Below, piece after piece: positions 1-6,179 of a stretch of DNA of 9,324 bases; position 1 is the first letter of the stretch, and the number at the start of each line of letters is the position of its first letter. The DNA comes from DATLYF01 sp035575095. Lineage in GTDB: Bacteria; Pseudomonadota; Gammaproteobacteria; Competibacterales; Competibacteraceae. Where the stretch lies: the NCBI GenBank assembly GCA_035575095.1, contig DATLYF010000197.1:1-9324 (forward strand), given 5' to 3'. The translations under genes and the position numbers were made by a program. The notes below the pieces were generated by a model. That model was not told where the DNA came from and ran no database searches. It saw only the letters and a program-made list of their open reading frames with translations.

Positions 1-588
1 CACGAGCAGGCGGTGACCTGCATGTTCGTCGACCTGCGCGATTCCACCCGCCTGGGCGAGGGCAAGCTGCCCTACGACGTGCTGTTCGTGCTCAACCAAT
101 TCTTCGCCGAGATGACCCAGGCGCTGATCGCTACCCGCGGCCACTACGCCCAGTTCACCGGTGACGGCCTGATGGCCCTGTACGGCCTGGAGTCCGATGA
201 CGATCCGCGCCGCGGCGCGCGCGACGCCATCCGCGGCGCCGGCGAAATGCTGGCGCGCCTGGAGCGACTCAACCACACCCTGGCCAGCGAGCTGGAGCGA
301 CCGCTGCGCATCGGCATCGGCATCCACTTCGGCGTGGCCATCGTCGGCGCCATGGGCCCGCCAGGCGCGCAGATGCGCAGCGCCATCGGCGACACCATCA
401 ATACCGCAGCGCGCCTGGAAGGCATATCCAAGCAGTTCGGCGTGCCGCTGGTGCTATCGCAGGAGGTGGTGACGGCGGCCGGGCTGGAGCTGCCGGCGGC
501 GCGCCGGGAGCAGGTACAGGTGTCGGGGCGCAGCCGCGAGGTGACAGTGTATCTGCTGGAGCAGGCGCCGCAGCTCAATGCCGGCTGA
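1..588 (+). CDS. Class III adenylate/guanylate cyclase, C-terminal catalytic domain (5' partial)
   Basis: The reading frame is open from base 1, so the start and any N-terminal sensor or membrane domain lie outside the window. What remains is a nearly complete class III cyclase homology domain, which makes cAMP (or possibly cGMP) from the nucleoside triphosphate. Counting from the first codon, the two metal-binding aspartates are D11 (in FVDLRDST) and D55 (in FTGDG). The transition-state pair is N134 and R138 in the block IGDTINTAARLEG. The base-recognition lysine usually found four residues before the second Asp is a glutamine (Q51), and the matching Asp/Thr position is a serine (S127), so ATP specificity is likely but not certain. 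The protein ends about 50 residues after the NTAARLE block with no further domain. Its stop overlaps the convergent gene to the right by 14 bases. Family assignment is firm; substrate and input signal are unknown. Confidence 0.9.
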   Translation, partial: HEQAVTCMFVDLRDSTRLGEGKLPYDVLFVLNQFFAEMTQALIATRGHYAQFTGDGLMALYGLESDDDPRRGARDAIRGAGEMLARLERLNHTLASELERPLRIGIGIHFGVAIVGAMGPPGAQMRSAIGDTINTAARLEGISKQFGVPLVLSQEVVTAAGLELPAARREQVQVSGRSREVTVYLLEQAPQLNAG

Positions 589-1201
589 GCGAGCCGGAGC
601 TGGGCTCGATGCCGAGGCGGCGCAACTGCTTCGCCATGCGCCGGCTGCCGGTGCGCAGCCACAGCTCGTAGAGGCGCAGGATGTCGCTGTCGTCATGGAA
701 GTGAGCGCGCTCGCAGACCTCGCCCAGCACGTCTACATAGCTCGTGAAGTTGCGCGCCAGCTCCAGGAACACCGCCTGCAGCACCCGCCAGCGGCGCGTC
801 TCGTGGGCCGCCGCCGAGAGATAGCCATAGGCGCCGCCACCCATGGCGATGTAATAGTCCACGTCCACTGGCTTGCGGCTCAGGCTGTGGGGGAAGACCC
901 CGCTGATGAACAGCGCCACGTCACCCAGCCGTTGCAGAGCCAGGTTGCGGCGCTCGCCGGAGGTAGCCTCCACCGCCTCCGAATAGAGCTGGGCCAAGGG
1001 CCGCAGCATCAGACCCTCGGAGGTGTGTTCGAACAGCGACTCGCTGCGGCTGAAGGTCGTCAGCAGATTGACCAGGTAATAGAGCGTATCGTCCGTGCTC
1101 TCCACACCCTGGTGGCGGGTGGCCGCCATCACCAGGCCACGGAAGAACTCACGCACGTTGGCATCTACGATCAGGCCAGGATGGCCAGGGGCTGTACTCA
1201 T
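575..1201 (-). CDS. Uncharacterised 208-residue protein convergent with the cyclase
   Basis: I do not recognise a named family. I have the impression that similar proteins are annotated as conserved hypotheticals in other proteobacteria, but cannot confirm it here. The protein is mostly helical by composition, with no signal peptide or membrane segment. It has a distinctive centre, LGDVALFISGVFPHSLSRK followed by VDVDYYIAMGGGAYGYL, rich in aromatic and glycine residues, and a basic C-terminus (RTGSRRMAKQLRRLG). An in-frame ATG lies 6 bases further upstream at 1207, but the Shine-Dalgarno GGGAGG at 1209-1214 would then be only 1 base away. From the ATG at 1201 the spacing is 7 bases, so I chose 1201. 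It reads in the same direction as the LTxxQ gene, about 150 bases downstream of it. Its 3' end overlaps the cyclase stop, an arrangement worth checking for conserved linkage. Coding status is well supported; function is unknown. Confidence 0.82.
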   Translation of the reverse strand: MSTAPGHPGLIVDANVREFFRGLVMAATRHQGVESTDDTLYYLVNLLTTFSRSESLFEHTSEGLMLRPLAQLYSEAVEATSGERRNLALQRLGDVALFISGVFPHSLSRKPVDVDYYIAMGGGAYGYLSAAAHETRRWRVLQAVFLELARNFTSYVDVLGEVCERAHFHDDSDILRLYELWLRTGSRRMAKQLRRLGIEPSSGSLSRH

Positions 1202-1208
1202 GCCCATA

Positions 1209-1214
1209 CCTCCC
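1209..1214 (-). promoter_or_regulatory. Shine-Dalgarno that fixes the start of the 208-residue protein
   Basis: On the minus strand this reads GGGAGG. It lies 1 base from the first possible ATG (1207) but 7 bases from the second in-frame ATG (1201). The spacing argues for the second. Confidence 0.65.
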
Positions 1215-1350
1215 GTCGCTACGTCGTTCCGTTGCTCGACCCCATCTTAGATTGCATACCCACGCTGGCCACGGACCGGAAAAGGCACCTGCATTGGCAA
1301 CATAGTACAGGCGGCGGCACCATGCCAGCGAACACCACCGCCCCGGCGCT

Positions 1351-1854
1351 TCAGCGGCGCTTGCCCATGCGCGGTCCATAGAGCGGCGCATCATCCAGCA
1401 CCTGGCGCTGCTCAGGGGTAAGCTTGGCGTACAGCGCCTCCAGGGCCCGATTCACGCCGCGCATCCCCTCTAGGCGCTGCTCCATAGCCTGGACATGGGC
1501 CTGGTAGCGCTCCACAACATTCTTGCCCTGCATCTCCTCGGGCATCATCATCGGCCGCGCCGCCATCTGCTGGCGCAGCGCCTCGCTGAACGCCTTCCAG
1601 GGCTCTTCCTGCTCGGGGGTGAGCTTGAGATCCTTGTGCAGGGCCTCGAGGCGCTCCTCCAAGCGCGCCTGGTGACGCTCGTAGCGCTTCTGCATGCGCT
1701 CGCGCATGGTTGCCGCATCGCCCGGCACCGGCTCCGTGGTGGCCGTACCCTGGCCGGTGGCGGGAGCGGTCTGCGCCGCCGCCAGCGGCAGCGCTGCCAC
1801 CCCCAAGATCACGGCCAGCGCGCTGGCCAACAGGGTTCTACTTAATTTAGACAT
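1351..1854 (-). CDS. Spy/CpxP-like periplasmic LTxxQ-motif protein
   Basis: A 167-residue exported protein. Residues 1-27 form a classic Sec signal peptide: basic N-terminus (MSKLSR), hydrophobic core, and a likely cleavage after AAA before Q28. The mature part starts with a Thr/Ala/Pro-rich linker, then a charged, strongly helical region from about residue 47 with many Arg, Glu and Gln. Two LTPEQ motifs, at 78-82 and 145-149, are the hallmark of the LTxxQ (Spy/CpxP) family. Members of known function are periplasmic ATP-independent chaperones or envelope-stress and metal sensors. A methionine cluster (PMMMPEEM, 101-108) lies between the motifs; in this family such stretches sometimes go with copper or other metal responses, but that is only a possibility here. 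GAGGAG about 8 bases upstream supports the ATG at 1854. No two-component cpx-type partner lies in the window. Family call is good; the exact role is open. Confidence 0.85.
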   Translation of the reverse strand: MSKLSRTLLASALAVILGVAALPLAAAQTAPATGQGTATTEPVPGDAATMRERMQKRYERHQARLEERLEALHKDLKLTPEQEEPWKAFSEALRQQMAARPMMMPEEMQGKNVVERYQAHVQAMEQRLEGMRGVNRALEALYAKLTPEQRQVLDDAPLYGPRMGKRR

Positions 1855-1943
1855 GATCCGTCTCCTCTCGATGCAGTCCGGTCAGGTGTCATCTATAAAA
1901 GAAAGCGGCGGCCAACCTTGGGTTCCACCCCATTCGGAGCGCT

Positions 1944-2900
1944 TCATGAAGGATCGCTGGCTGACCGGGCGACGGGCTGGAAGCGCAGATCACTCCCTAT
2001 GTTGACCGTCTCTGCCGCTTCCTGTTCCTGCGACTGCAGCAGCCAGTCGCGGAAGGCGGCCACGGCGGGCTTGTTCTCGTCACCCACCGGGAAGATCAGG
2101 TAATAGGCACAGGCGCTGGGCAACTCCTGGGCGAAAGGCATCACCAGCCGGCCGTTGGCCACCTCCCCGGCGGCCAGCCGCGGATCGGCGATCACCACCC
2201 CCAGCCCGGCTGCCGCCGCCGCCAGCGCCAGTGGCGTGTTCTGGAACTTGGGGCCATGCTCCGGATCAACCCCGCTCACGCCCATGGCCTCCAGCCATAG
2301 GCGCCACTCCCCGACTCGCGGCAGCACATGCAGCAGGGTGACGTGGGCCAGATCGGCAGGTTCGCGGAGCTGCTCGACCAAAGACGGCGCGCACAGCAGC
2401 GTGACGCGCTCGCGCAGCAGCAGATGGCTGCGCAGGCCTGGCCATTGCCCCGTGCCCCAGCGGATCGCCGCGTCCACCTCGCTGCGGCCGAAGTCCACCG
2501 GCTCCACCGAGGTGAGCAGGCGCACCTCGATCAGCGGATAGTGCCGCTGAAACTCCACCAGCCGCGGAATCAGCCACTGGATGATCAGCGGCGTGACGCT
2601 GAGGGTGAGCGCTTCCTCGCCGCGTTGCGCCAGCAGATGGCGGGTGGCGGTGCGAATGCGCTCCAGGGCCTCGCGCACTGCCAAGGCATAGCTCTCGCCG
2701 GCGCTGGTGAGTTTGACCCGGCGGGTGTTGCGGCGCAGGAGCTGGACGCCCAGATAGTCCTCCAGAGCGCGGATCTGGTGGCTAACCGCCGAGGGAGTGA
2801 CGGCCAGTTCGTCGGCTGCACGAGCGAAACTGCCGAGCCGCGCCACCGCTTCGAACACGCGCAGACTGTTGAGGGGCGGCAGGAAACGGGCGGAATTCAT
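1944..2900 (-). CDS. LysR-family transcriptional regulator, GcvA-like
   Basis: A full-length 318-residue LysR-type regulator. The N-terminal winged helix-turn-helix spans about residues 8-67. Its HTH, residues 24-47, has the family signature FARAADELAVTPSAVSHQI, followed by LEDYLGVQLLRRNTRRVKLTSAGE. The opening LPPLNSLRVFEAVARLGSF is typical of the GcvA/AmpR branch. A linker helix (about 70-90) leads to a periplasmic-binding-protein-like effector domain (about 95-300), which binds an unknown small molecule. Such proteins act as tetramers and often control a divergent neighbour; here the divergent gene encodes a 67-residue protein. No glycine-cleavage or beta-lactamase genes are nearby, so neither a GcvA nor an AmpR role is supported. 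The upstream ribosome binding site is weak (GATGAGAT, about 8 bases before the ATG). Family is certain; target and ligand are unknown. Confidence 0.93.
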   Translation of the reverse strand: MNSARFLPPLNSLRVFEAVARLGSFARAADELAVTPSAVSHQIRALEDYLGVQLLRRNTRRVKLTSAGESYALAVREALERIRTATRHLLAQRGEEALTLSVTPLIIQWLIPRLVEFQRHYPLIEVRLLTSVEPVDFGRSEVDAAIRWGTGQWPGLRSHLLLRERVTLLCAPSLVEQLREPADLAHVTLLHVLPRVGEWRLWLEAMGVSGVDPEHGPKFQNTPLALAAAAAGLGVVIADPRLAAGEVANGRLVMPFAQELPSACAYYLIFPVGDENKPAVAAFRDWLLQSQEQEAAETVNIGSDLRFQPVARSASDPS

Positions 2901-3002
2901 GAATTTATCTCATCACAGCACGCAAAAATCATCATTTTTTATTTACAAATCATGCGCTTAACATGAAATTAGATCATCAACCAGTTTCGGGGGAGCGTCA
3001 TC
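2901..3002. promoter_or_regulatory. AT-rich divergent control region between the LysR gene and the small gene
   Basis: This stretch is much richer in A+T than its surroundings. For the plus-strand gene a plausible promoter is TTTACA (2942-2947), a 16-base spacer and TGAAAT (2964-2969). Overlapping the spacer and -10 is an inverted repeat, TCATG-N7-CATGA (2950-2966). Next to it is ATTAG (2968-2972), the complement of CTAAT, the short motif reported at GcvA sites in E. coli. LysR proteins often bind such sites between divergent genes, so this is a reasonable operator candidate. All elements are short and could arise by chance in AT-rich DNA. Confidence 0.4.
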
Positions 3003-3206
3003 ATGCAGACCGATAGACTACCAATCGGGCGTATCCTCGTGGGATCTGCCGATCTGGACGATTACAAGCGCTTGGCTGCTGGGCTGCGTGCCGCCGAGCG
3101 CCGGCGCATCCTCGCCGGGCTGTGGCAGAGGCTGATCCACCCCGGCCGGCGTCCGGCCGCCGAGAGCCGCGGCTATGGCCCCGCCGCGGGTTCTTGCACC
3201 CACTGA
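3003..3206 (+). CDS. Small protein (67 residues) divergent from the LysR regulator
   Basis: I do not recognise this protein. It is preceded by a strong ribosome binding site (GGGGAG at 2990-2995, 7 bases before the ATG) and a possible promoter in the AT-rich region, which favours a real gene. Residues 1-20 form a short hydrophobic and acidic start (RLPIGRILVGSADLDDY). Residues 21-46 look like one amphipathic, Arg-rich helix (KRLAAGLRAAERRRILAGLWQ), and the tail is basic and Gly/Pro-rich. The size, basic helix and position beside a GcvA-like regulator recall the small DUF1127-type proteins, but I do not see the DUF1127 core and do not assign it. It is likely a target of the neighbouring LysR protein by arrangement. 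It could instead be a chance frame, since GC-rich DNA has many open frames. Confidence 0.55.
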   Translation: MQTDRLPIGRILVGSADLDDYKRLAAGLRAAERRRILAGLWQRLIHPGRRPAAESRGYGPAAGSCTH

Positions 3207-3223
3207 ATAGCGGCAGGGTTGCC

Positions 3224-3256
3224 AAAAAAAGCGGCAAGGCTAGCGGGCCTTGCCGC
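3224..3256 (-). terminator. Intrinsic terminator of the metzincin gene
   Basis: A perfect 10-bp stem, GCGGCAAGGC (3231-3240) with GCCTTGCCGC (3247-3256), and a 6-base loop. Read on the minus strand it is followed directly by seven T residues (complement of 3224-3230). It begins 18 bases past the stop codon of the large minus-strand gene. On the plus strand no T-run follows, so it serves mainly the minus strand, though the hairpin also sits at the end of the convergent small gene. Confidence 0.93.
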
Positions 3257-3274
3257 CATCTGGGCAGCAAATCC

Positions 3275-5512
3275 TCAAGCCGCCTTCGGCTTGTGCTTGA
3301 TGAAGTGCACCTTGCGGTACTCCTCGCACCGCTTCGCCACGTCCCTGATGACGCTATCGAGCACCTTACGCTGCCTGAGGACCTGGCACAGCTTGTCGGC
3401 GACTTCCGCCGCCAGCTTGCTGTCGCCGCGTTCCTCCAGCCAGCCGCTCAGGCGTTCGACATAATAGGTGTAGTCGATGTGCCCCAGCGTCTCGGCAGCC
3501 AGGTGCATGTCCTTGCACAGCGCCTCGGTGTACAGGCCGCGCGCCTCCTCGACCTCGGCCCGGATCATCTTGATCGTGCCACCCCTCATGTGTGCGGGCT
3601 GCGGCTCCACGCCCTCGCGCAGATCCAGCTGCTTGTAGTCGTCGGCCAAGGCATTGGCCAGGGCGATGCGGGCATGGATGGCCACCCGGTGCTCCGGTAG
3701 CTTGCCGATGATCTCGCGCAGGGTCTCGTTGCCCCGCTCCAGGCAGCGGCTACCGTCGAAGGTGAGGATGCGGCCCACATCCTCAGTGAAGAAGTCCTGG
3801 GCCAGATATTCCTCCTCATAATTTCGCGGCGGAGCCACGCGCAACCGCAACGGGTTGGAGACGATGTCCTCGCCATCCAGGTGCAGGCAGATCTGCACCG
3901 TGTAATTGCCCGGCTCGGCCATATCCCAACCGTTGCGCCCGGCGCAGATAAAACGCGACTCGTATATGGACTCGCCCGGGTTGAGCACCCGCTTGCCCCG
4001 GTTCCAGAAATACTGGGCATAGGGCACGAACTGACGAGCCAAGCGGCCGTCGCGCTTCATGATCACCGTCATGTGCTCGGCACTGGAAAGTACGGCCTCG
4101 TCAACGATCACCGGCTGCCGCGAGACGTTGGTGAGCTTGAGCTCCAGGATCGGCAGTTCGAGGAACTCGAAGATCGGCCGCTCCCGGTTGACCCGCAGCT
4201 CCAGCCTGAGCGCCGAGTCGGGCAGCACATTGGCCTGGCGGAAGCCGTGGTGATCGAACCAGTCGGCATTGCCCATCTGCACGAAGCGAGCCGGAGCATG
4301 GCGCATGAACAGAAGCTCGCTGTCGCTGAAGCGATACTCGAAGTCGGCGAAGAACGCCGCCTGACCGCCCGTGACATTGTCTGGGTAGTTCATGAAGCTG
4401 CGCGCCTCGGGATCATCGGAGAGCGGCAGCCACGGCCCCAAGCCGCCCACGGTCAGCGACTTCTGCCAGGAATGCGCTAGGTTGAAGGCATGCCCCATCT
4501 CGTGGCAGGCCGTCCAGAACCGCATCCGCTGCGCCCAGGCTTCCGGATTGGGATCACCCGCCGGGGCCTCGGCGATGAAGGAGTCGTTGAAGATGGCAGT
4601 GCCTTGACGGTGATTGGGACCGATGTCGTCGAACATGATCCCACCCAGGCTCTCGCCCTGCTCGTGCAGGGAGGCGAAGAACACCCACATCGACCATTGC
4701 GCCCGATTGCCGAAGCGCGACCAGTAGGTCTGCATCGCATCGTGCAACTCCCTGTCGCTCCAGCGAGCCTCGGCCCCGGCCCCAGCGAGCGGCACCACGG
4801 TTTCGCCACCGCTCATGCGGACATCAAAGCCGGCCCGCCGGAAGACGTCGCGGATCGTCAGGGTCTCGCAGGCCAGCGTCTCGGGGCGGTTCGGATGGGC
4901 GCAGGTATCGATGGCCGTCACCGGCTTGGTGCCCTGAGCGGCGTCGACCTCGAACTCCACCGTGCGGGCATAGGTCGACTTGTAGCTGAACCGCCGGGTG
5001 CGGTTGGCAAGCCCCCCGCCGGAGAAAGTCACGATGGCGCCGCGCTGGTGGGCATAGCGGCTACGGACGGCCCGGATATCCACCTGGGTATAAGGGAAGC
5101 TGGCGGTGTCGCCATCCTTGTACCAGATGCTACCGGTCCACATGTCGGGGCCGGTGGCGCGCAGGTCGGCGATCCAGTGCACCTGGTTGGCTAGGGAACG
5201 ATAGAGGGTGCCGCTCGCCGCCATCTGTGGGTAGCGGCCATCGACATCCAGCCGCAGTTCCTCCTTCTCGTAGGGCGACGGACGATGCGCCTCTATCTCG
5301 AGCGCTTCCATCGCCGCCAGCATGCCCTCGGGCAGGGCCTCCTTCCTCTCCATGGTCCGCCCGGTGGCTTCATGCCGCCAGGTCATGGTAGGCATCCCGG
5401 CACGGCCCTTGGCTTCATAGAGGCCGCTGACGGTCATGGGCGTGCGCCCACGCATATACTCCTCGACCTCGGTGTGTTCCTGCTGTACTTCAAACAGGTT
5501 GCGTTTGGCCAT
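3275..5512 (-). CDS. Large metzincin-like zinc metalloprotease-domain protein (745 residues)
   Basis: The catalytic signature is HEMGHAFNLAH at residues 337-347: three zinc histidines (H337, H341, H347) and the general base E338. It is followed by a probable Met-turn at SFMNY (372-376), the layout of metzincin proteases. Before it, residues 215-335 carry edge strands and helices typical of such a fold (WSDRELHDAM, FDDIGPNHRQGTAIF). Residues 1-210 are an unrecognised N-terminal region. Residues about 435-560 look like a beta-sandwich or Ig-like domain (LELKLTNVSRQPVIVDE, PGNYTVQICLHLDGED). Residues about 600-735 are helical. There is no signal peptide, lipobox or membrane segment, unusual for a metzincin. 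The frame extends to an ATG at 5620, but GGGAGG 7 bases before the ATG at 5512 fixes that start. It lies 104 bases downstream of the 100-residue gene, probably in one transcript, and ends at a strong terminator. Protease activity is inferred; substrate and cell location are unknown. Confidence 0.88.
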   Translation of the reverse strand: MAKRNLFEVQQEHTEVEEYMRGRTPMTVSGLYEAKGRAGMPTMTWRHEATGRTMERKEALPEGMLAAMEALEIEAHRPSPYEKEELRLDVDGRYPQMAASGTLYRSLANQVHWIADLRATGPDMWTGSIWYKDGDTASFPYTQVDIRAVRSRYAHQRGAIVTFSGGGLANRTRRFSYKSTYARTVEFEVDAAQGTKPVTAIDTCAHPNRPETLACETLTIRDVFRRAGFDVRMSGGETVVPLAGAGAEARWSDRELHDAMQTYWSRFGNRAQWSMWVFFASLHEQGESLGGIMFDDIGPNHRQGTAIFNDSFIAEAPAGDPNPEAWAQRMRFWTACHEMGHAFNLAHSWQKSLTVGGLGPWLPLSDDPEARSFMNYPDNVTGGQAAFFADFEYRFSDSELLFMRHAPARFVQMGNADWFDHHGFRQANVLPDSALRLELRVNRERPIFEFLELPILELKLTNVSRQPVIVDEAVLSSAEHMTVIMKRDGRLARQFVPYAQYFWNRGKRVLNPGESIYESRFICAGRNGWDMAEPGNYTVQICLHLDGEDIVSNPLRLRVAPPRNYEEEYLAQDFFTEDVGRILTFDGSRCLERGNETLREIIGKLPEHRVAIHARIALANALADDYKQLDLREGVEPQPAHMRGGTIKMIRAEVEEARGLYTEALCKDMHLAAETLGHIDYTYYVERLSGWLEERGDSKLAAEVADKLCQVLRQRKVLDSVIRDVAKRCEEYRKVHFIKHKPKAA

Positions 5513-5519
5513 TTCTAGA

Positions 5520-5525
5520 CCTCCC
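5520..5525 (-). promoter_or_regulatory. Shine-Dalgarno that fixes the start of the metzincin-like protein
   Basis: Minus-strand GGGAGG, 7 bases before the ATG at 5512, whose protein begins MAKRNLFEVQQ. The 36 extra residues of the longer frame (from 5620) would read through this leader and have an arginine/cysteine-rich composition unlike the rest. Confidence 0.75.
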
Positions 5526-5544
5526 GTTTGCTTGCAGCTCCTGT

Positions 5545-5601
5545 CCCTGAGCCAGGGGAAGCGACGGAAGCAGGCGGCCAGCGGGCGAGTTCGGCCGCTG
5601 G
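5545..5601 (-). other. Two hairpins in the leader between the 100-residue gene and the metzincin gene
   Basis: CCAGCGG (5578-5584) pairs with CCGCTGG (5595-5601) across a 10-base loop. CCCTG (5545-5549) pairs with CAGGG (5553-5557) across a 3-base loop. Neither is followed by a T-run on the minus strand, so they are not standard terminators. They could tune expression of the second gene or protect the message, or be chance pairing in GC-rich DNA. Confidence 0.3.
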
Positions 5602-5616
5602 ATTCCGCTTCGGGAA

Positions 5617-5919
5617 TCACACATAGCCGAACGGTTGTGATGCGATGCGGTGGATGAGTTGACCGTCGGGGGTGACCGAAACGCCGATATAGAACCGCTT
5701 GGAAGCCGGTAATCGGATCGATTTCGACAGCTTTCTGGATGGCAGACTGACGCTGATCTCGATGTCGCCCTCCGCGCTCTCTACCTCGCAGGCATCGGCA
5801 TACCCGGTCTGCAGCCGGGTGCTCACACCGCGTTTGTGGAACACTGAGGCCCCATTCAGCGTGACGATGACTTCATCATCGTCAAAACCTTCCTGCAGGG
5901 CGATATGCAGTGATGACAC
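5617..5919 (-). CDS. Small beta-rich protein (100 residues) paired with the metzincin gene
   Basis: Unknown function. From a GTG at 5919 the protein begins VSSLHIALQEGF (first residue read as Met) and ends QPFGYV. It alternates short hydrophobic and charged stretches (VIVTLNGASVFHKRG, GDIEISVSLP, KSIRLPASKRFYIGVSV), as expected for a small all-beta sandwich domain. There is no signal peptide and a single cysteine (C44). The frame extends upstream to an ATG at 5994, but that ATG has no ribosome binding site, the added 25 residues are AT-rich and unlike the rest, and a likely promoter would start transcription inside them. AGG lies about 9 bases before the GTG, a modest site, and another in-frame GTG at 5946 preceded by GGAAGAAGAA remains possible. 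The metzincin gene follows 104 bases downstream, suggesting a two-gene operon. A binding partner, inhibitor or substrate role for the protease is a guess only. Confidence 0.72.
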   Translation of the reverse strand: MSSLHIALQEGFDDDEVIVTLNGASVFHKRGVSTRLQTGYADACEVESAEGDIEISVSLPSRKLSKSIRLPASKRFYIGVSVTPDGQLIHRIASQPFGYV

Positions 5920-5984
5920 TTTTGCGACCTGCCGAGCATTCCGCACTTCTTCTTCCGACACAAAAATTAAAGCAAAAATTTTGC

Positions 5985-6012
5985 AATTTACCATGTATTT
6001 TTTGTTTGTCCA
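5985..6012 (-). promoter_or_regulatory. Likely sigma-70 promoter of the two-gene metzincin unit
   Basis: On the minus strand: -35 TGGACA (complement of 6007-6012), a 16-base spacer and -10 TAAATT (complement of 5985-5990), in a very AT-rich stretch. Transcription would begin near 5978, downstream of the ATG at 5994, which supports a later start for the 100-residue protein. The -35 box overlaps the T-run of the tRNA terminator. Confidence 0.5.
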
Positions 6013-6046
6013 AGAAAAAAGGCCAGGGTGACGATACCTTGGCCTT
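6011..6046 (-). terminator. Intrinsic terminator of the tRNA-Val operon
   Basis: AAGGCCAGGG (6019-6028) pairs with CCTTGGCCTT (6037-6046), 10 pairs including one G-T wobble, with an 8-base loop. Read on the minus strand, the hairpin is followed by a run of T broken by one C (complement of 6011-6020). It begins 9 bases past the CCA end of the downstream tRNA. Confidence 0.88.
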
Positions 6047-6054
6047 TACGCTGT

Positions 6055-6129
6055 TGGTGGGCGGTGCTGGGATTGAACCAGCGACCCCTACCGTGTGAAG
6101 GTAGTGCTCTCCCGCTGAGCTAACCGCCC
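6055..6129 (-). tRNA. tRNA-Val, anticodon CAC (copy 2 in transcription order)
   Basis: The 75-base minus-strand sequence folds as a complete tRNA. The 7-bp acceptor stem GGGCGGT/ACCGCCC is perfect, the D arm is GCTC/GAGC, and the anticodon stem CTACC/GGTAG carries loop TTCACAC. The T arm GCTGG/CCAGC has loop TTCAATC, and the discriminator A is followed by an encoded CCA. The loop places CAC at positions 34-36, so it reads the valine codon GTG, a common Val codon in GC-rich genomes. It is identical to the copy 50 bases upstream. Confidence 0.97.
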
Positions 6130-6179
6130 GCTGGGTACGGGAAGAGGCGACACTCGCCTGAGCTGCCGTCGCCTGGGAT

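Noticed and set aside
578..1381. 267-residue open frame on the plus strand
   Set aside because: It lies antisense to the 208-residue gene and part of the LTxxQ gene. It is Gln/His/Ala/Arg-rich as expected from the complement of GC-rich codons, and has no recognisable motif.
3122..3700. 192-residue plus-strand frame running from the small gene into the metzincin gene's complement
   Set aside because: It crosses the terminator hairpin and the convergent gene end, is in a different frame from the well-supported small gene, and has no motif.
3881..5194. Long plus-strand frames opposite the metzincin gene (3881-4480 and 4490-5194)
   Set aside because: They are complements of the real gene: composition is low-complexity and His/Arg/Gly-rich, with no ribosome binding site, while the minus frame carries a coherent protease motif and strong start and terminator signals.
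5513..5620. 36-residue N-terminal extension of the metzincin protein from the ATG at 5620
   Set aside because: It nearly abuts the stop of the upstream gene, passes through the ribosome binding site and two hairpins, and its residues do not form a signal peptide. The ATG at 5512 has a well-spaced GGGAGG.
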